DNA from: Catonia carolina
Lineage: Eukaryota > Arthropoda > Insecta > Hemiptera > Achilidae
NCBI GenBank assembly: GCA_035578175.1
Contig: JAQMRL010000001.1
Location: 55,265,553 to 55,329,552, forward strand
Length of the DNA: 64,000 nt
Reading direction: 5' to 3'
The notes beneath the pieces are model-generated. The model had not been told where the DNA came from and did not search any database. It was given only the letters and a program-made list of their open reading frames with translations. The position numbers were made by a program, and so were the translations under genes. This document shows positions 1-10,858 of this stretch, piece by piece. How positions within the stretch are numbered: position 1 is the first letter of the stretch; each line of letters begins with the position of its first letter.

Positions 1-1361
1 TCAGGTGTGTTATACGGAGAGACGACAGACTATCATATCTAAATTATGATAATAAAATAATCTAATATAACATGCGAAATAATAAATTTATTTAAAAATA
101 GAAGTGACATAAATTTTTACTGAAACTTCACCGAGTACAATATAAATTAATGTAATATATTATTTGGGTTTCTAAAGTAACCTAAAATATTTGAGTTGAG
201 ATGAAAAATCACAGATTTATTCCGTGTATGTAGGCTAGGTGTATATATCTTGTGGATTTTTTATACCGTTTCGTGTGTGTTCTAACGTATCCCTTGAGTC
301 TAGGAGTCAGATGACATGAGCACAATTTCCAAATCTTATGAGCTCGTTCTCTCTCCACCAAGCCGTCCCAAAGCGAGCCTTATGTCAAATCTCACGGATC
401 TCTAATCTTTTTACTTTTATTATTTTGCAGTCAACGTATGAGCATATATTTATATATTCAAATTATATTGTTAACGATTCGCTATATTTTACCTTACCTT
501 TAAAATTCTTGTAGGCTACTGTAATAATAAGCAGAAAATATTTTAATAACATGAGAAAAACGTTTTGATGAATTATTATGAGTTGCATTTCTACGTAAAA
601 CACATTAAAATTTTACCCATATGTGGAGATCTAATACGAAAGAACAATTTTGAAATAACCATATAGCTTCAATATTAAACTAAAGGAATGAGACCAAAGT
701 TAAAAAAAAGTTTTGTCAAAAACATTTCTAACGATCTTGGAACTTTTTCTTTGAAATTAACTTTTATAGTCTATATAACGATGTAAAATGTATCTCAGCA
801 AAATCAGGGACTATGCTGTCTTGGGAGAGATGTTTTCTCTTTTAATTACTGCTCGAAAGGGCTTTTCAGAGGAAACTGCCTGCTTTATAGCATACGGAAA
901 ATCAGATACGCTATAACTTTTAAAAGAAGAGTTCAAAAACGTGTCAATAGTTTTACTCCCTACAGTTAATTTCTGTTATATTATAATCAAAGAATTAATT
1001 GAGTACCTAATGAAAACGATTTTTAGATTTTCTGGAGAAATTTTATTAATACGTGTTAGTCAAGGATAGTCCATGAATTAACAGAGGTCTGACTGAATTA
1101 TTTAGGTCTGACTGAACAGACTAATGTGACCGGCCCAGTTAGATGCGTGATGGTAAGAATTATCCAGAAAATAATCTGCTTGTAACATTTTTAGAAACAA
1201 CATGCATCACCTTGAACCTCGACCAGTGGGAAAATAGTTTATTATGGATTTAAAACAATGAATGAAAATAAGAAATATTGGGTGCCAGTTCCATCAGTAG
1301 AGCATGAAAAAAATAAATAAATAAACCTATATTTCCAAGCTTTAAACGAAATATTTAATGA
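1..1361. other. AT-rich non-coding DNA
   Basis: No reading frame with recognisable protein features, no RNA gene and no transposon end was found. A 13-base word AGGTCTGACTGAA occurs twice 19 bases apart (1085-1097 and 1104-1116), a tiny tandem duplication. The stretch is the left flank of a LINE insertion. Confidence 0.6.
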
Positions 1362-1374
1362 ATACTAAACGTTT
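1362..1374. repeat. Target-site duplication, left copy, of the 1.4-4.3 kb LINE
   Basis: ATACTAAACGTTT here is repeated exactly at 4266-4278, on the other side of the LINE. The sequence just right of 4278 contains further near-copies of the same word, so the target was itself a short tandem array. Confidence 0.75.
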
Positions 1375-1431
1375 TTTGTTTTTGCTTTTACGGCCATCAA
1401 TGGACCACTTTAATCAAAACAGAAAAAGTTT

Positions 1432-1674
1432 TCAGAAACGTTTTTTAATAACTCTTGGTCTTGTGAGTTTCCTTTTCGCCCAGTAGGCTTTCATTCGCTC
1501 CGATCTTTGTCGGCGAAGCTCGTCTGAAACGACTATTCCGGGTCTTCTATGTCTCGTTTCCTCATTGAACCTGGTGTGTGGGGATTTAAGGGATTTAATT
1601 TTGTCGGTCTGCAGAATTAGATCCTCTTCTGTGATGTTTAGTAGTTCCATATCTTTCTGTGTTTCGAAATCCAT
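1432..1674 (-). pseudogene. LINE C-terminal basic tail (fragment)
   Basis: An 80-codon segment in a different frame from the RT piece that overlaps its upstream end. It is highly basic towards its C-terminus (AYWAKRKLTRPRVIKKRF) and stops 57 bases before the element's A-rich 3' end. It is best explained as the last part of the LINE ORF2 protein, separated from the RT by a frameshift near 1650. It has no independent gene signals. Confidence 0.65.
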
Positions 1675-2690
1675 TTTGGCGGTGCTTTATAATTTTTAAG
1701 TTTGGAGATAATCTGCTTCAGGATTCTGGTGTCAGGCATCCGCAGAAGGTGTCCGTAGTAAGACATCCGTTTTTTCCGCATTGTGTCAGTGATCGGCTCT
1801 ATTTCCTTGTAGACCTCTTTGTTGGGCAAGAGCACATAGATCCCATCTTTTTTGTGCTTCTTGTTGAAGATTGTCCGTAGAATCCTTCTTTCTATTCTTT
1901 GTATTTCAGAAATTTTGCTTTTAGTTTTGAGGTAGGAGAGAGTTTCGCAACAGTAGGTCACCTCAGGTTGTACTACGGTTTTGTAATGGCGGATCTTAGA
2001 TTGGATGGATGCATTTTTCTTATTGTATGTGTTTCTGGTCAGAGCCTGTGCCCTCTTAATTTTGTTTGTCCGGATTTTCCAAGATAAGGTCTCGTTATCA
2101 CAGTAAGCTAGGGTTTCGCCCAGGTATTTAAACTCCGGGACAATGTCAATGAAGTGGTCATTAATTTCAATCCTGGAGATGCACAGTTCATCTCGGATCA
2201 TGGATTTTGTTTTCTCGTAGGAGATCCTGAGGCCGATCCCGCTGGCGATATCTCCTAATGATGTCAGTTGCTGTCTTGCTTCTGCGACAGTCTCTGCGAG
2301 GAACGCTAGATCGTCGGCAAATCCCAGGCAGTTGACACTGATACTGTCATTCTTTTGCCCAATTTTTCCTATCTTCGGGTTCACCGACTCCCATTGTCGC
2401 ATGATGTACTCGAGCGCGCAGTTAAACAGGAGTGGGGATAGCCCATCTCTTTGTCTCAACCCTGTCTTTATCGCAAATGGTCTCGAGAGTTCTCCTCGGA
2501 ATCTGGTTTTAGATACTGTGTTTCCCAAAGTCAAACCAACCAGTGTGACCATTTTCGGGTGGAGTCCCAGATACCTAAGTATTTTTAGAAGGGATGGTCT
2601 ATGGATGCTGTCGTACGCCTTCTGGAAATCAACGAAGGTCGTGACGAGTTGTTTTTGACGTTTCTGATAGAGGTCCATGATTAGTTTCAA
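1638..2690 (-). pseudogene. LINE reverse transcriptase, palm to thumb
   Basis: A 350-codon open segment covering the catalytic part of a non-LTR reverse transcriptase. Visible motifs are FVDFQKAYD at residues 19-27 (first catalytic Asp), the GLRQ.DGLSP loop at 77-86, and FADD at 124-127 (catalytic Asp pair), followed by the KTK and FKYLGE region of the thumb. It would copy element RNA at a nicked target. The segment starts and ends inside the protein, so the ATG shown is not a real start. The upstream RT fingers lie in another frame (2715-3269). Confidence 0.85.
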
Positions 2691-2714
2691 CGTAAGAACC
2701 TGATCTGCGCAACT

Positions 2715-3269
2715 TCAATAGGGTCGGAAACCACCCTGGTATTCGCCTATTTCCCTGTCTAGTTGCTCCTTGATACGATTCAGGAGTATTCTGGAAAAGA
2801 TTTTATATATCACATCCAACAAGGAAATTCCTCGGCAGTTGTTCGGGTCGGTCTTATCCCCCTTCTTGTATATTGGTACAATGATCGCCGATGTCCAGTG
2901 CTCCGGTAGTTTTTCATTCTCCCAGACTCTAACCAGTTCTTCGTGCAGGGTTCTTTTACAGCCGTCGGAAGAGTATTTCCATATTTCCGCTGTAATCGGT
3001 TCTTCTCCACTGGCTTTGTTATTTTTAAGTTCCTTAATTGCGTTCAGTGTTTCGTTCAGACTTGGGGGTTGTATCATTTCGGGAGGCTTTTTAATGGGGG
3101 TGTCTGTTGGGATGTCTAAGAGATTGTTGGGCTCCTCACAGTTGAGAAGCGTGCTGAAGGCTTGTGCCATGGTTTCAGTGTTGTCTTTGTCATTGTGCTT
3201 TGCGTCCCCGGTGTGGTTTCTTAAGATTAACGTTGGTGCTTCGAACTTCTTGAGGTTTTGCTTGAACAT
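2715..3269 (-). pseudogene. LINE reverse transcriptase, fingers and linker
   Basis: A 184-codon segment carrying the N-terminal RT region. Recognisable blocks are the KNNKASGEEPITAEIWKY block, the WTSAIIVPIYKKGDK block, NCRGISLLDVIYKIFSRILL and the final EYQGGFRP. These are the classic blocks 0-2 of non-LTR RTs. It runs into a stop just before the next block, which continues in another frame at 2690. It belongs to the same broken ORF as the neighbouring pieces. Confidence 0.82.
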
Positions 3270-3892
3270 CTTGTAATAGTCCCTGGTGTTTTTTTTTTTT
3301 GGTAGTGATCTTCTATTTGGGATATGAGGCCTTTGTGGTATTGTCGCTTAGTAGATCTTATTATTCTTTGGGACATTATCCTCTGATTCCTAAAACCCTG
3401 GAAGGACTCCTCTGTTTTTCTGGACTGGTGAGTAACCCAAGCATTGTGACGAGCCTCAATCGCCTCGTCGCATCTGTTATTCCACCACGCGTGCTTCTTC
3501 CGAGCAGAACGGAGGGCAGTTTGATTAGCCGTCGCAACGAGTGATGCTGTCAATGCGCTTAGGTCACCAGTTATGATATTTTTTGTAGAGTTTAGGAAGT
3601 TATCAGTATCTTTCAGATTAGATTGATCGTATTTCTTTGGGGGGGGGGGGGTGTTATTATCATCTTTGGTGGCGTTAATTTTATCTTTATCTTTAACCAT
3701 GTAGTGATCTGAGTCTATGTCTATTCCGCGTAGCACTCTCACATTCTGAATTTCTCTGTGGTGGTCTTTGTCCATACAGGCGTGGTCGAGCTGGTATTCC
3801 CCCTTCTGCAGTCCGGATGTTTCCAGGTCCTCAGTCTGCAGGGGCTTCTTGTGAAGTACGTTGATTTGCACAGGAGTCTGTTTTCTTTGCAA
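3227..3892 (-). pseudogene. LINE endonuclease C-terminus and inter-domain linker
   Basis: A 221-codon segment. The early part contains YQLDHACMDKD and GIDIDSDHYMVKDK, which match the terminal SDH motif of AP-endonuclease domains of LINEs (catalytic Ser-Asp-His). It is followed by a charged linker typical of the stretch between endonuclease and RT. Frame changes relative to the endonuclease core occur near 3739-3890, and the 13-G run lies inside this segment. Confidence 0.75.
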
Positions 3893-4260
3893 AAGGAGAC
3901 TAACCTCTGTTCATTTTTATTTGTGTGTTTGTATCCCGGGTAGTTCCCGACGATATCTTTAAATCTCTTCTCCTTCCCCAGTTGTGCGTTAAAATCCCCT
4001 AAGAGTATCTTGATGTGGTGTTTGGGGATATTTGTGGACGTCAGTTCCAGTTGTTCCCAGAACTCCTCCACTGATTCTCTGTACTTTTGGTTCTTACAGT
4101 TAGTGGGTGCGTGGCCGTTGATTATTGTGTAGATTTTGCTTTTAGATCTAAATGTTAAGGTCGCGATTCTTGGGGATACTGCATTAAAGTCCGTGATGGA
4201 GTTGACAATTTTAAGGTCCACTAAGAAACCTGTTCCAAACTGTGGAACGTTCCCCATCAC
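3739..4260 (-). pseudogene. LINE AP-endonuclease core (N-terminally truncated)
   Basis: A 173-codon segment of an exonuclease-endonuclease-phosphatase domain, the nickase that starts target-primed reverse transcription. Motifs seen include GTGFLVD near the start, TIINGHAPT, and HIKILLGDFNAQLG, with the GDFN motif carrying catalytic residues. The first part of the domain (the N- and E-containing motifs) is absent because the element was truncated at 4265, immediately before the right target-site duplication. Confidence 0.85.
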
Positions 4261-4265
4261 TCTTT

Positions 4266-4400
4266 ATACTAAACGTTTATACTAAACGTATATTATGTAG
4301 TTTATACTAAACGTTTATAACTAAATACTAAACTTATGTACTAACTTGTACTTAATGAATACTTAACTAATGAATACTAATACGGAACTACTAACAAAAT
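4266..4400. repeat. Right target-site duplication and short degenerate tandem of ACTAAACG-type units
   Basis: ATACTAAACGTTT at 4266-4278 is the right target-site duplication. The following 100 bases contain further ACTAAACG-like units at irregular spacing, then TACTAAC and AATACTAA variants. The LINE therefore landed in a small pre-existing tandem array. Confidence 0.6.
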
Positions 4401-5422
4401 TATCCTCAACCTATTGAAAGTATAGCAACCTTTTTTTGCCGCGTTAGATTACAAAAACAAAATTTAACAAACCCTTAATAAGAATATACGAATGAATTTA
4501 CCTCCAATTAAATATACTTCCTTTTTCTTCTTCTTCTTCTCCTCTTTCTCCTGGTTACGCCTCGTTCTCCTAGTCACTTTTTGAAATACTGCTCCTTCTT
4601 AACTAACTATTCCACTCTTCAGTTCTAAAGGAACTGATTTCGGTCTCCTATATCCGAAATCAGGAAACCTCTGGTCGACAAACATTCCTCTCCTACCAAC
4701 CCGCTCAACCAACCTGAAAGGCCAAAAGGAAGGAGAACCACCCCAATGATTGGCTTTAAGTTGGCAGGTAAAGGAAAGGCCCAAAAATATAGAGGGGAAA
4801 TACGCCCGTCTAAAGAATACTAACCCGCATTAAATGATTGACAACAGTTAGCTATATTTACAATTTATTGTCTAACTATTATTCTAATATAACTTTTTCT
4901 CACAATAGGGGTTTCCCAGGCATTATTTAATGGCTATTACGAGTAATAGCTCGTACTTTAGTAATGAAAGTTATAGTAATTGGGATACCATAACTTCCAT
5001 CATTTGTACAAAATTGTACCTTACAATGGTTGACACTGAATGGTACTGGAATTGCTATTCGATTAGACTTTTCATGTAAATGAATTATTTAACCAGTTAT
5101 TTTCAATACAAATATGCAGAATATTGTTATTTTACAAATAAGACAATAATGAGGACAGTTGGATAACGAGGCGATCTATTTCCAGTATGATAGGGTACCT
5201 TGCCACTTGGTTGTCTTACTTGAACAATTTTCCAGTTACTGGATAAAAGGTCATAGTCGGTCAGTATAATGATCACCTAAAACTCTTGATCAACTACCAA
5301 TAATTCTTTTGTAGTGTTATGAAAAGGTAATTATTCTTAAAAGGATCACGAACTAAAAACAGCACCAGGCATTTAAAACATAAGCGTGATAAGAAATTCA
5401 CCTACATAAAGATTTTCTGGTT
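4401..5422. other. Non-coding; 10-bp inverted repeat and a pyrimidine/GC-raised patch
   Basis: The patch at about 4540-4810 is more GC-rich than its surroundings and contains an inverted repeat with arms CTGATTTCGG (4634-4643) and CCGAAATCAG (4654-4663). I find no protein homology or insertion boundary. It may be the remnant of an unrecognised repeat. The rest is plain AT-rich sequence. Confidence 0.45.
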
Positions 5423-5434
5423 AAGTCTGCTTAA

Positions 5435-5768
5435 ACCCACCGGGTTGGTCTAGAGGTAAAGTCGTCGCCAAAATCAGCTGTTTAACAGCTGATTTTCGGA
5501 GACGAAGGTTCCTGGTTCAAATCCTAGTAAAGGTAGTTACTTTTATACGGATTTGAATGCTAGACAGTGGCGACCGATGTACTTTGATGGTTGGGGTTCA
5601 ATTAACCATACTCTCTCAGGGATGGTCGACCTGAGTCTGTACAAGACTACACCTCATTTCCACGTCATACATATCATCCTCATCTCATTGGGTCATGGGG
5701 TTGCTTATTGTTCTGAATTGAACAGATTGCAACGTACTCACATTAGGGATTTAAAAAAAAAGAAAAAA
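5435..5768 (+). mobile_element. tRNA-derived SINE, palindrome family, copy 1
   Basis: A 334-bp SINE flanked by the 12-bp target-site duplication AAGTCTGCTTAA (5423-5434 and 5769-5780). The 5' head is tRNA-like with an A box (TGGTCTAGAGGTAAAG) and a B box (GGTTCAAATCC), the internal RNA polymerase III promoter. Between the boxes the anticodon region is replaced by a perfect palindrome (5470-5496). The body is shared with the copy at 14.9 kb and ends in an A-rich tail. It contains a 75-codon open stretch that is an accident of the SINE sequence, not a gene. Its mobilisation would need a LINE partner that recognises poly(A)-type tails. Confidence 0.88.
5470..5496. repeat. Perfect palindrome inside the SINE head
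   Basis: Arms AAAATCAGCTG (5470-5480) and CAGCTGATTTT (5486-5496) surround the 5-base loop TTTAA. Flanking TCGTC and GACGA can extend the stem. It sits where a tRNA anticodon arm would be, between A and B boxes. Confidence 0.9.
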
Positions 5769-5780
5769 AAGTCTGCTTAA

Positions 5781-6616
5781 GACTTAAGCGAATAAATTTA
5801 AGATATTAGAAGAAACAAAAAATAAATTTGTAGAAAATGTTTGTACGAGTAATAAAAATCTGAACAAATAAATAATAATTGAATAATTTATACGCTACTT
5901 CTTGTTCTATGTATTTATTACTCAACTTTTGCTATATTTGTTCTCTAATTTTACCTATTAATTTATTTTTATTTTTTTCAACTCTTGAATTATATCCACT
6001 GGAATGGGTTTTGTAAAAATGTTTTCTGCTTATTTTCACGTCAATTTTTTATTTAAAATTTAGTTAAACTTTTGGGTGGTTATAGACTACATTGTACAGT
6101 TTCTGAAATAAAAGTTATAAAATAGATTTTTAAGGAGTCTATGGAGTGTGCAAAGAGTATGTAAATATTAATGGTAAAGCCAGATCACGTACATAGTTTT
6201 AAAAATTACTTTCATTGAAAATTTTATGAAAACGACCTTGATAAAGTAGTCTACTGTTACGATTTAAATATTATTTGAAGATTCCGTCGATTGTATACAG
6301 TTTTCCTACCGTTTTTCTACTACATAATTGAAATTGTAGTTTAGTTATCATATGTGTTAGAGCATTTTCACTCTCTTAACACTAAAATTTCGCAACTTGC
6401 TAATGAAAATATCAACAATAATGACGTTATTTTCTTAAAGTGCTTCATTAAACTTTCACTGAACCATTCGCCGCCAACTTTAATGTAAACATCGGTCAGT
6501 TACTAATAGCAGGATAGAAACTTCGTTAACGATATTTGACGACATTTTAATTGACTTTATTAAAATTTATTTGAGATTTAAAATGATTAAAGCTGGTTTT
6601 TTATTTTATACTTGAA
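5781..6616. other. AT-rich non-coding DNA
   Basis: No coding signal, RNA gene or repeat boundary seen; only short A/T-rich simple tracts. Confidence 0.5.
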
Positions 6617-6995
6617 AATCAGGTGTAAAACACTTCCACGGATTTCTCTTCCCAATTTAAATAATAAAAGTTGCGAAGTATATTTAGTCATGCATAAACA
6701 ATGTAAAATGAAAAACATAACCTAATTTTATTAATCATGAGTGAATGATGTAAAATTAGAATTTACCTTTTTAAAAATCAAAAATACGTAAAATCGACGA
6801 CAATAAAAATAAATAAATAATTGACTAATCGACGCTAAAATAAGCTCTGTAAAAAAACTTTTAGATTAAAAGGTGCAATGTTTTTAATTTTCTATAACTT
6901 TATTTTATATACACTTTTGCCATAAAATACATATTAAGGCTGTAATCTTAAAACAAAATTGCACGAAAAAACTACTGTTGTAAATTTACCGATTT
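6617..6995 (+). repeat. Old dispersed repeat, copy 1 (partner near 50.8 kb)
   Basis: Several blocks align in order with 50,826-51,130: AAATCAGGTGTAAAACACT against AAATCTGGTGTGAAACACT, TTTCTCTT, AACAATGTAAAATGAAAAA against AACAATGTGAAATAAAAAA, and TAATCGACGCTAAA against TAATTGACGCTAAA. It has no open frame. It is likely a decayed transposon of unknown class or its non-coding part. Confidence 0.6.
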
Positions 6996-7289
6996 TGTTT
7001 AAATATTCGTGTCGGGTCCCCTAGTACTAGGCCTACCTAAATTGAGTTCTAGGTTTCAACTTTGTGCAATATTTTAATATTGAGATATTTTGTTCGCGCA
7101 CACACACAAATCAGTCACTAAAAATATATATGTTTTGAGTTCAGGGGACCTGAAAAAGAGTGTTTCCAGTGAAAACTTGATTTATAAAACTCGCCATGAA
7201 GACGATATTTTCCTTCTCCATAGGTACGTATATTCATTTAGGTTAAGAGAAACTAAAAAAGAGTTATACAAAATTCTATTATTTGTGAT

Positions 7290-7600
7290 TGAAAAACAGG
7301 AACGTTCGTCGATGATTTAGCGATACTATCAACAGCTAGTGTTCTTGCAGAAGCTTCGCCAAAAAATTTAAATCTTTTAAACCTTATAGGAGATTGGCTT
7401 AAAAAATGGAAAGTTAAATAAACGAAGTGAAATCTTTACGAGTGACCTTTACGCTTAGACGAAACAGTTGTCCCCCTGTCACAATCAATAACGTTCAGAT
7501 TCCGCACAGAAATAATGCACAATATGTAGAGAGCCTTATATCTTTATAGACAACTGACGTGGGGTGCTTATATTGCGAAAATATGACATATATTCAAAAC
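7290..7600 (+). pseudogene. Jockey-like LINE reverse transcriptase fragment (catalytic block)
   Basis: Translation on the plus strand gives GTFVDDLAIL, then a helical stretch NLLNLIGDWLKKWKVK and, in another frame, VTFTLRRNSCPPVTINNVQIP and YVESLIS. These match the FADD block and following thumb region of Jockey-type RTs (FADDTAIL, then VTFTLRR.TCPPV and KYLG). The catalytic motif here is FVDD. Stops and frameshifts show it is a fossil. Both ends are ragged and no target-site duplication is visible. Confidence 0.75.
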
Positions 7601-7772
7601 GCGCTGTTATTTACTGAAACGATTATCGAACAGGCGCTTAAAATCATCTTCAAAAAGTAAAATACATTCGTTTTTTGTACATTCACATAAAATAGAAGTA
7701 ATATCAGACTGAAGTTAAGGAGTATACTTAAAGGTAAGGCATGGTCAAATTGGCACAAATAAAACGCATTAG

Positions 7773-7966
7773 GGCCGGCCCCATTGGTGCAGTTGGTAAC
7801 GTGCTCGCCTCTCATCTTGTGGTCTTTGGTTCGAATCCCACTCAGGCACGGCATACTTTCATACGTTACAAAAAACTATTTCATCATGCACAGTTATAAC
7901 CCAACGTCGTCGCTAATATCATTGCAGTTGATGCGACGTAAATAAATAAATAAATAAACAAAGAAA
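7773..7966 (+). mobile_element. tRNA-derived SINE, GCCGGCC family, copy 1
   Basis: The head is tRNA-like with A box TGGTGCAGTTGG and an exact B box GGTTCGAATCC, starting with gccggcc. A conserved body (GGCACGGCATAC..TCATACGTTAC) leads to a 3' tail with CGTCGTCGCTAA, then GTTGATGCGACG and (TAAA)n. Flanking AAAACGCAT at 7761-7769 and 7967-7975 is a probable target-site duplication. Related copies lie at 15.45, 57.9 and (tail only) 51.5 kb. Confidence 0.88.
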
Positions 7967-7975
7967 AAAACGCAT

Positions 7976-8862
7976 CAGGCTGTGTAGTTTGTGTGTAGGC
8001 TGTGTGAATACTATTTGCAACATTGTTACGTCATCAACAGCACACTATACAACACTTTCTTTTACAACATGTCGTAGACATAAATTTACCTTTATACTTC
8101 GTTTCACTTCAAATTTCAAACACACCAAAATTCGTAAATACAACAGATGCATTTGTGAGACATACCAGGTAATCCGCTAGAAGACTCGAGCACTGATGAC
8201 CAAGAGACTTTTCACATAGGAACTATCTATGAAGGCTGTAGTGGTTTTAGAACCAACAAGGTATGTACAGTATAACTTGGTATCAAAATAAGTGTCTATA
8301 GAGTACTACTAAATTCTCAACATTTTCATATTAATATAAATAATGAAGCAAGTATTTAATATTTTCTTATTTGGTCGAAACGTTTATCGTTTTAAAAATT
8401 ATTACTAATACATTATATTGAAGAAATATAATATTCTTACATTTTTCAATGGTGTCCAACAATTTTAGTTTTGGCAATCAAATAGTAAGTCTGAAATAGC
8501 TACACTAAACTGACAAAAGTATCTGCAATAGTTTTTGAGTTGAGTAAGATCAATACTACCAACATTTGCTTTTTCCTTTAATATTAAATATTTTATTAGC
8601 GCACTGTAAAAACATTGTAGTAATTTATTGTTCTCATTATTACAAATTAATATTTCGTTTGAACTACTATTTTAATTATTGTCGAGAAAGGAGTTTGCGT
8701 GGTTGATACAAATCTCTCAGCCCCATCGAAATAAATCCGGGTTTAGCCCTATTAAAAACGTATAATTTACATCCATCACATCTCACATACTGAGTAGGTA
8801 TTTGAGTAATTTTATTTGTAAAATAAAATGTATATTTCAGTTTATAGTAAAGTAGAATCGTT
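7976..8862. other. AT-rich non-coding DNA
   Basis: Open stretches here have no domain features and are interrupted. No repeat ends identified. Confidence 0.5.
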
Positions 8863-9140
8863 TTAAAATGGCGACAACAGGAGCTGCTCTGGCAGGGTGA
8901 TAATAAAGTGCGAGATGCCTGGAGCAGGAGAGCAAGCGTGCACCCGATGGTTGCCTAGCAACAGACCTGGTTGGCTCCATACAGAGAGCCTGATGAATGC
9001 TCTTTCATCCTCTCCTTCTCGTGGTCTCTCGTTCTCTCCCTCGTGAACGTTATATCTACTATCCACCTACCCACAGACCGACCGTTTTTCTCTTACACAC
9101 TCTCTCTCTCCCCCCTTAAATTTTCTCTCTCATGGGTCCT
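8863..9140. promoter_or_regulatory. GC-raised patch with X-box and CT-repeat, possible promoter
   Basis: This patch is clearly richer in G+C than the surrounding DNA. It contains AAAATGGCG (YY1-like) at its left edge, a canonical X-box at 8950-8962, and a CT/CCCC tract around 9095-9115 resembling GAGA-factor sites in reverse. This combination is seen in promoters. No first exon can be proved: a start codon inside AAAATGGCG opens only a short frame. It could also be part of an unrecognised repeat. Confidence 0.35.
8950..8962. promoter_or_regulatory. Canonical RFX X-box motif
   Basis: GTTGCCTAGCAAC is a perfect inverted repeat (GTTGC-CTA-GCAAC type) that fits the RFX-family binding consensus used upstream of ciliary genes in animals. 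Binding here is inferred from sequence only. Confidence 0.5.
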
Positions 9141-10858
9141 GCAAAATTAGGCCCATTCTAATGTAGGTCCCGTTATTTCCCATTTGTTAGAAGACAAGTT
9201 TTGGTACTTACACATGATATGATTGTAGGCAATAACATTGTCTCTTAATAAGTTATGCCTTTTAATCATTCAAAGTAAAATTAGGGAAACAACAAAAATT
9301 AAAAAATTGAACTATTATTTTATGTTCCATCCAAAACTTTGCTTAATCTTGGTGAATTTTAGCTTACAATATAATAGTATAATTTAAGTATCTAATATTC
9401 ACATAAAATAACCCAGACGAACGATATTGATTCACTAAGAGGACTTGTTGCTTTTATAATGTATAGCTAAAAAAGCATGGAATTAGAAACAATGCAAGCA
9501 AATACTACAAATCATCATCCTGTTGGCTAAGAAGGTAGTTTCTTTATTGCTAATCAAAGGTACATGGTGCGAATCCCGGTTTGGGTTTAAAACCCAAAAC
9601 GTTATAATGTTTCCAAAATACCCCATACATGTACAAGATAATATCGTACAATATGTTATTATTTAGCTTTAACAACTGTTTGTAATAAAATTAATTAAAA
9701 TACGAAGGGCTTTTGGTAAGCTCCAATGATATTAGTAAACAAAAATGTTACTAATAACAATTTACTTAAAATATTTTTGACATTCTGAATCTATATTCTT
9801 CTAGGAGAAGTTTGAAGTCACAATAAGAGGTCGCTAAGGTCAATAGAAACTACGCTCTCCTTTGAATTCTTATTGATATAATAACTTATACAGACCCCAG
9901 ACAAAAACTAAACTTTACCTTAGAGTAAATTATTATATTTCTAAATAATTTGTTGGTATATACGACTCCATCGGAATCTGAAACTAAATTAAAAAATTGG
10001 ATACAAGTATTCAAATATTTATTTAATTTGTTTTTCAGAAGTACTTTTCTTTTTAAGATTTTCAATTTTTATTTTAATTAATTAGTGAAATTCATATATT
10101 TTTTTGGTAAAAGTGGTACGTTTGAAGATCGGAACGGATCATTTACTTTTGATTTTTATTGCGCACGTATTAAAGAGAGTAGTATATTTACATATTTATT
10201 TTAAAATATATTTTTTTTAAATAAATATACGAGTATATACTTTCTGTAAATACATGCTATGTTTTTATTTGTAAATAAATAGATAGAGGTATTGTAAATA
10301 AATAAATAAAAGAACATTATACTCTCTTTTTTGATTAATAGCACTCAATTATTCAGTACGACAGCGTTATACGATGCAACGAATGCAGTATTGATATTTC
10401 AGAAAGCACGCGCAATATCGGTAAATTTTTTGTTTCTCGCTCTCATCGTTGAAAACTTTTCGCGATGTCTACTTTTTCTTTCCGTTAATTAAAAAATTTC
10501 ATTGGAAACGGAAAACTGTCAAAATATTATATCGAATGTAAATAAAAATAGCACCACGTTTATCACTATTCACTGAAATGGTCGACTGCTAACCCAAAGT
10601 CGTGGTAGCGGCAGCTATTCAGGTAAAGTAAGTGAAGAGCCTCTTCACCTATTTTTTTTTAGATATTATCGAGATTTATTTTTCTCACAAAATAATTATA
10701 ATTTTTTTCCAAATTATATTTTGTTTTAAAATAAATGAAGAAGTGTCATGAAAACTGTAAGTTAAATTATTATATTTTCATAGAGCGGTTTTGAATGTTT
10801 TAAATAGCCCTTGTAATGGCCTTAATATAAAAATTAAAATGCACACGTGAAGAGTTAG
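9141..10858. other. AT-rich non-coding DNA with a possible SINE scrap
   Basis: A possible tRNA-like remnant occurs at about 9515-9585, with a B-box-like GGTGCGAATCCC, but its A box is poor. Otherwise only A/T-rich sequence and short TAAA-type tracts around 10,270-10,310. Confidence 0.4.

Larger units (their letters stand above)
1375..4265 (-). mobile_element. 5'-truncated, frameshifted non-LTR retrotransposon (APE-type LINE)
   Basis: On the minus strand the element reads, from high to low coordinates, AP-endonuclease, linker, reverse transcriptase and C-terminal tail, and ends in an A-rich tract next to a 13-bp target-site duplication (1362-1374 and 4266-4278). The endonuclease lacks its N-terminus, as expected for 5' truncation. 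The frame is broken at least three times, twice near homopolymers (12 T at 3289-3300, 13 G at 3639-3651). The endonuclease-plus-RT organisation with a GDGLSP motif is found in several insect LINE clades; I leave the clade open (RTE- or Jockey-superfamily-like). Inactive. Confidence 0.88.

Noticed and set aside
7773..7855. tRNA gene at 7.8 kb (and at 15.45 and 58.0 kb)
   Set aside because: All share a non-tRNA body and (TAAA)n or A-rich tail and occur as multiple copies, so they are SINEs.
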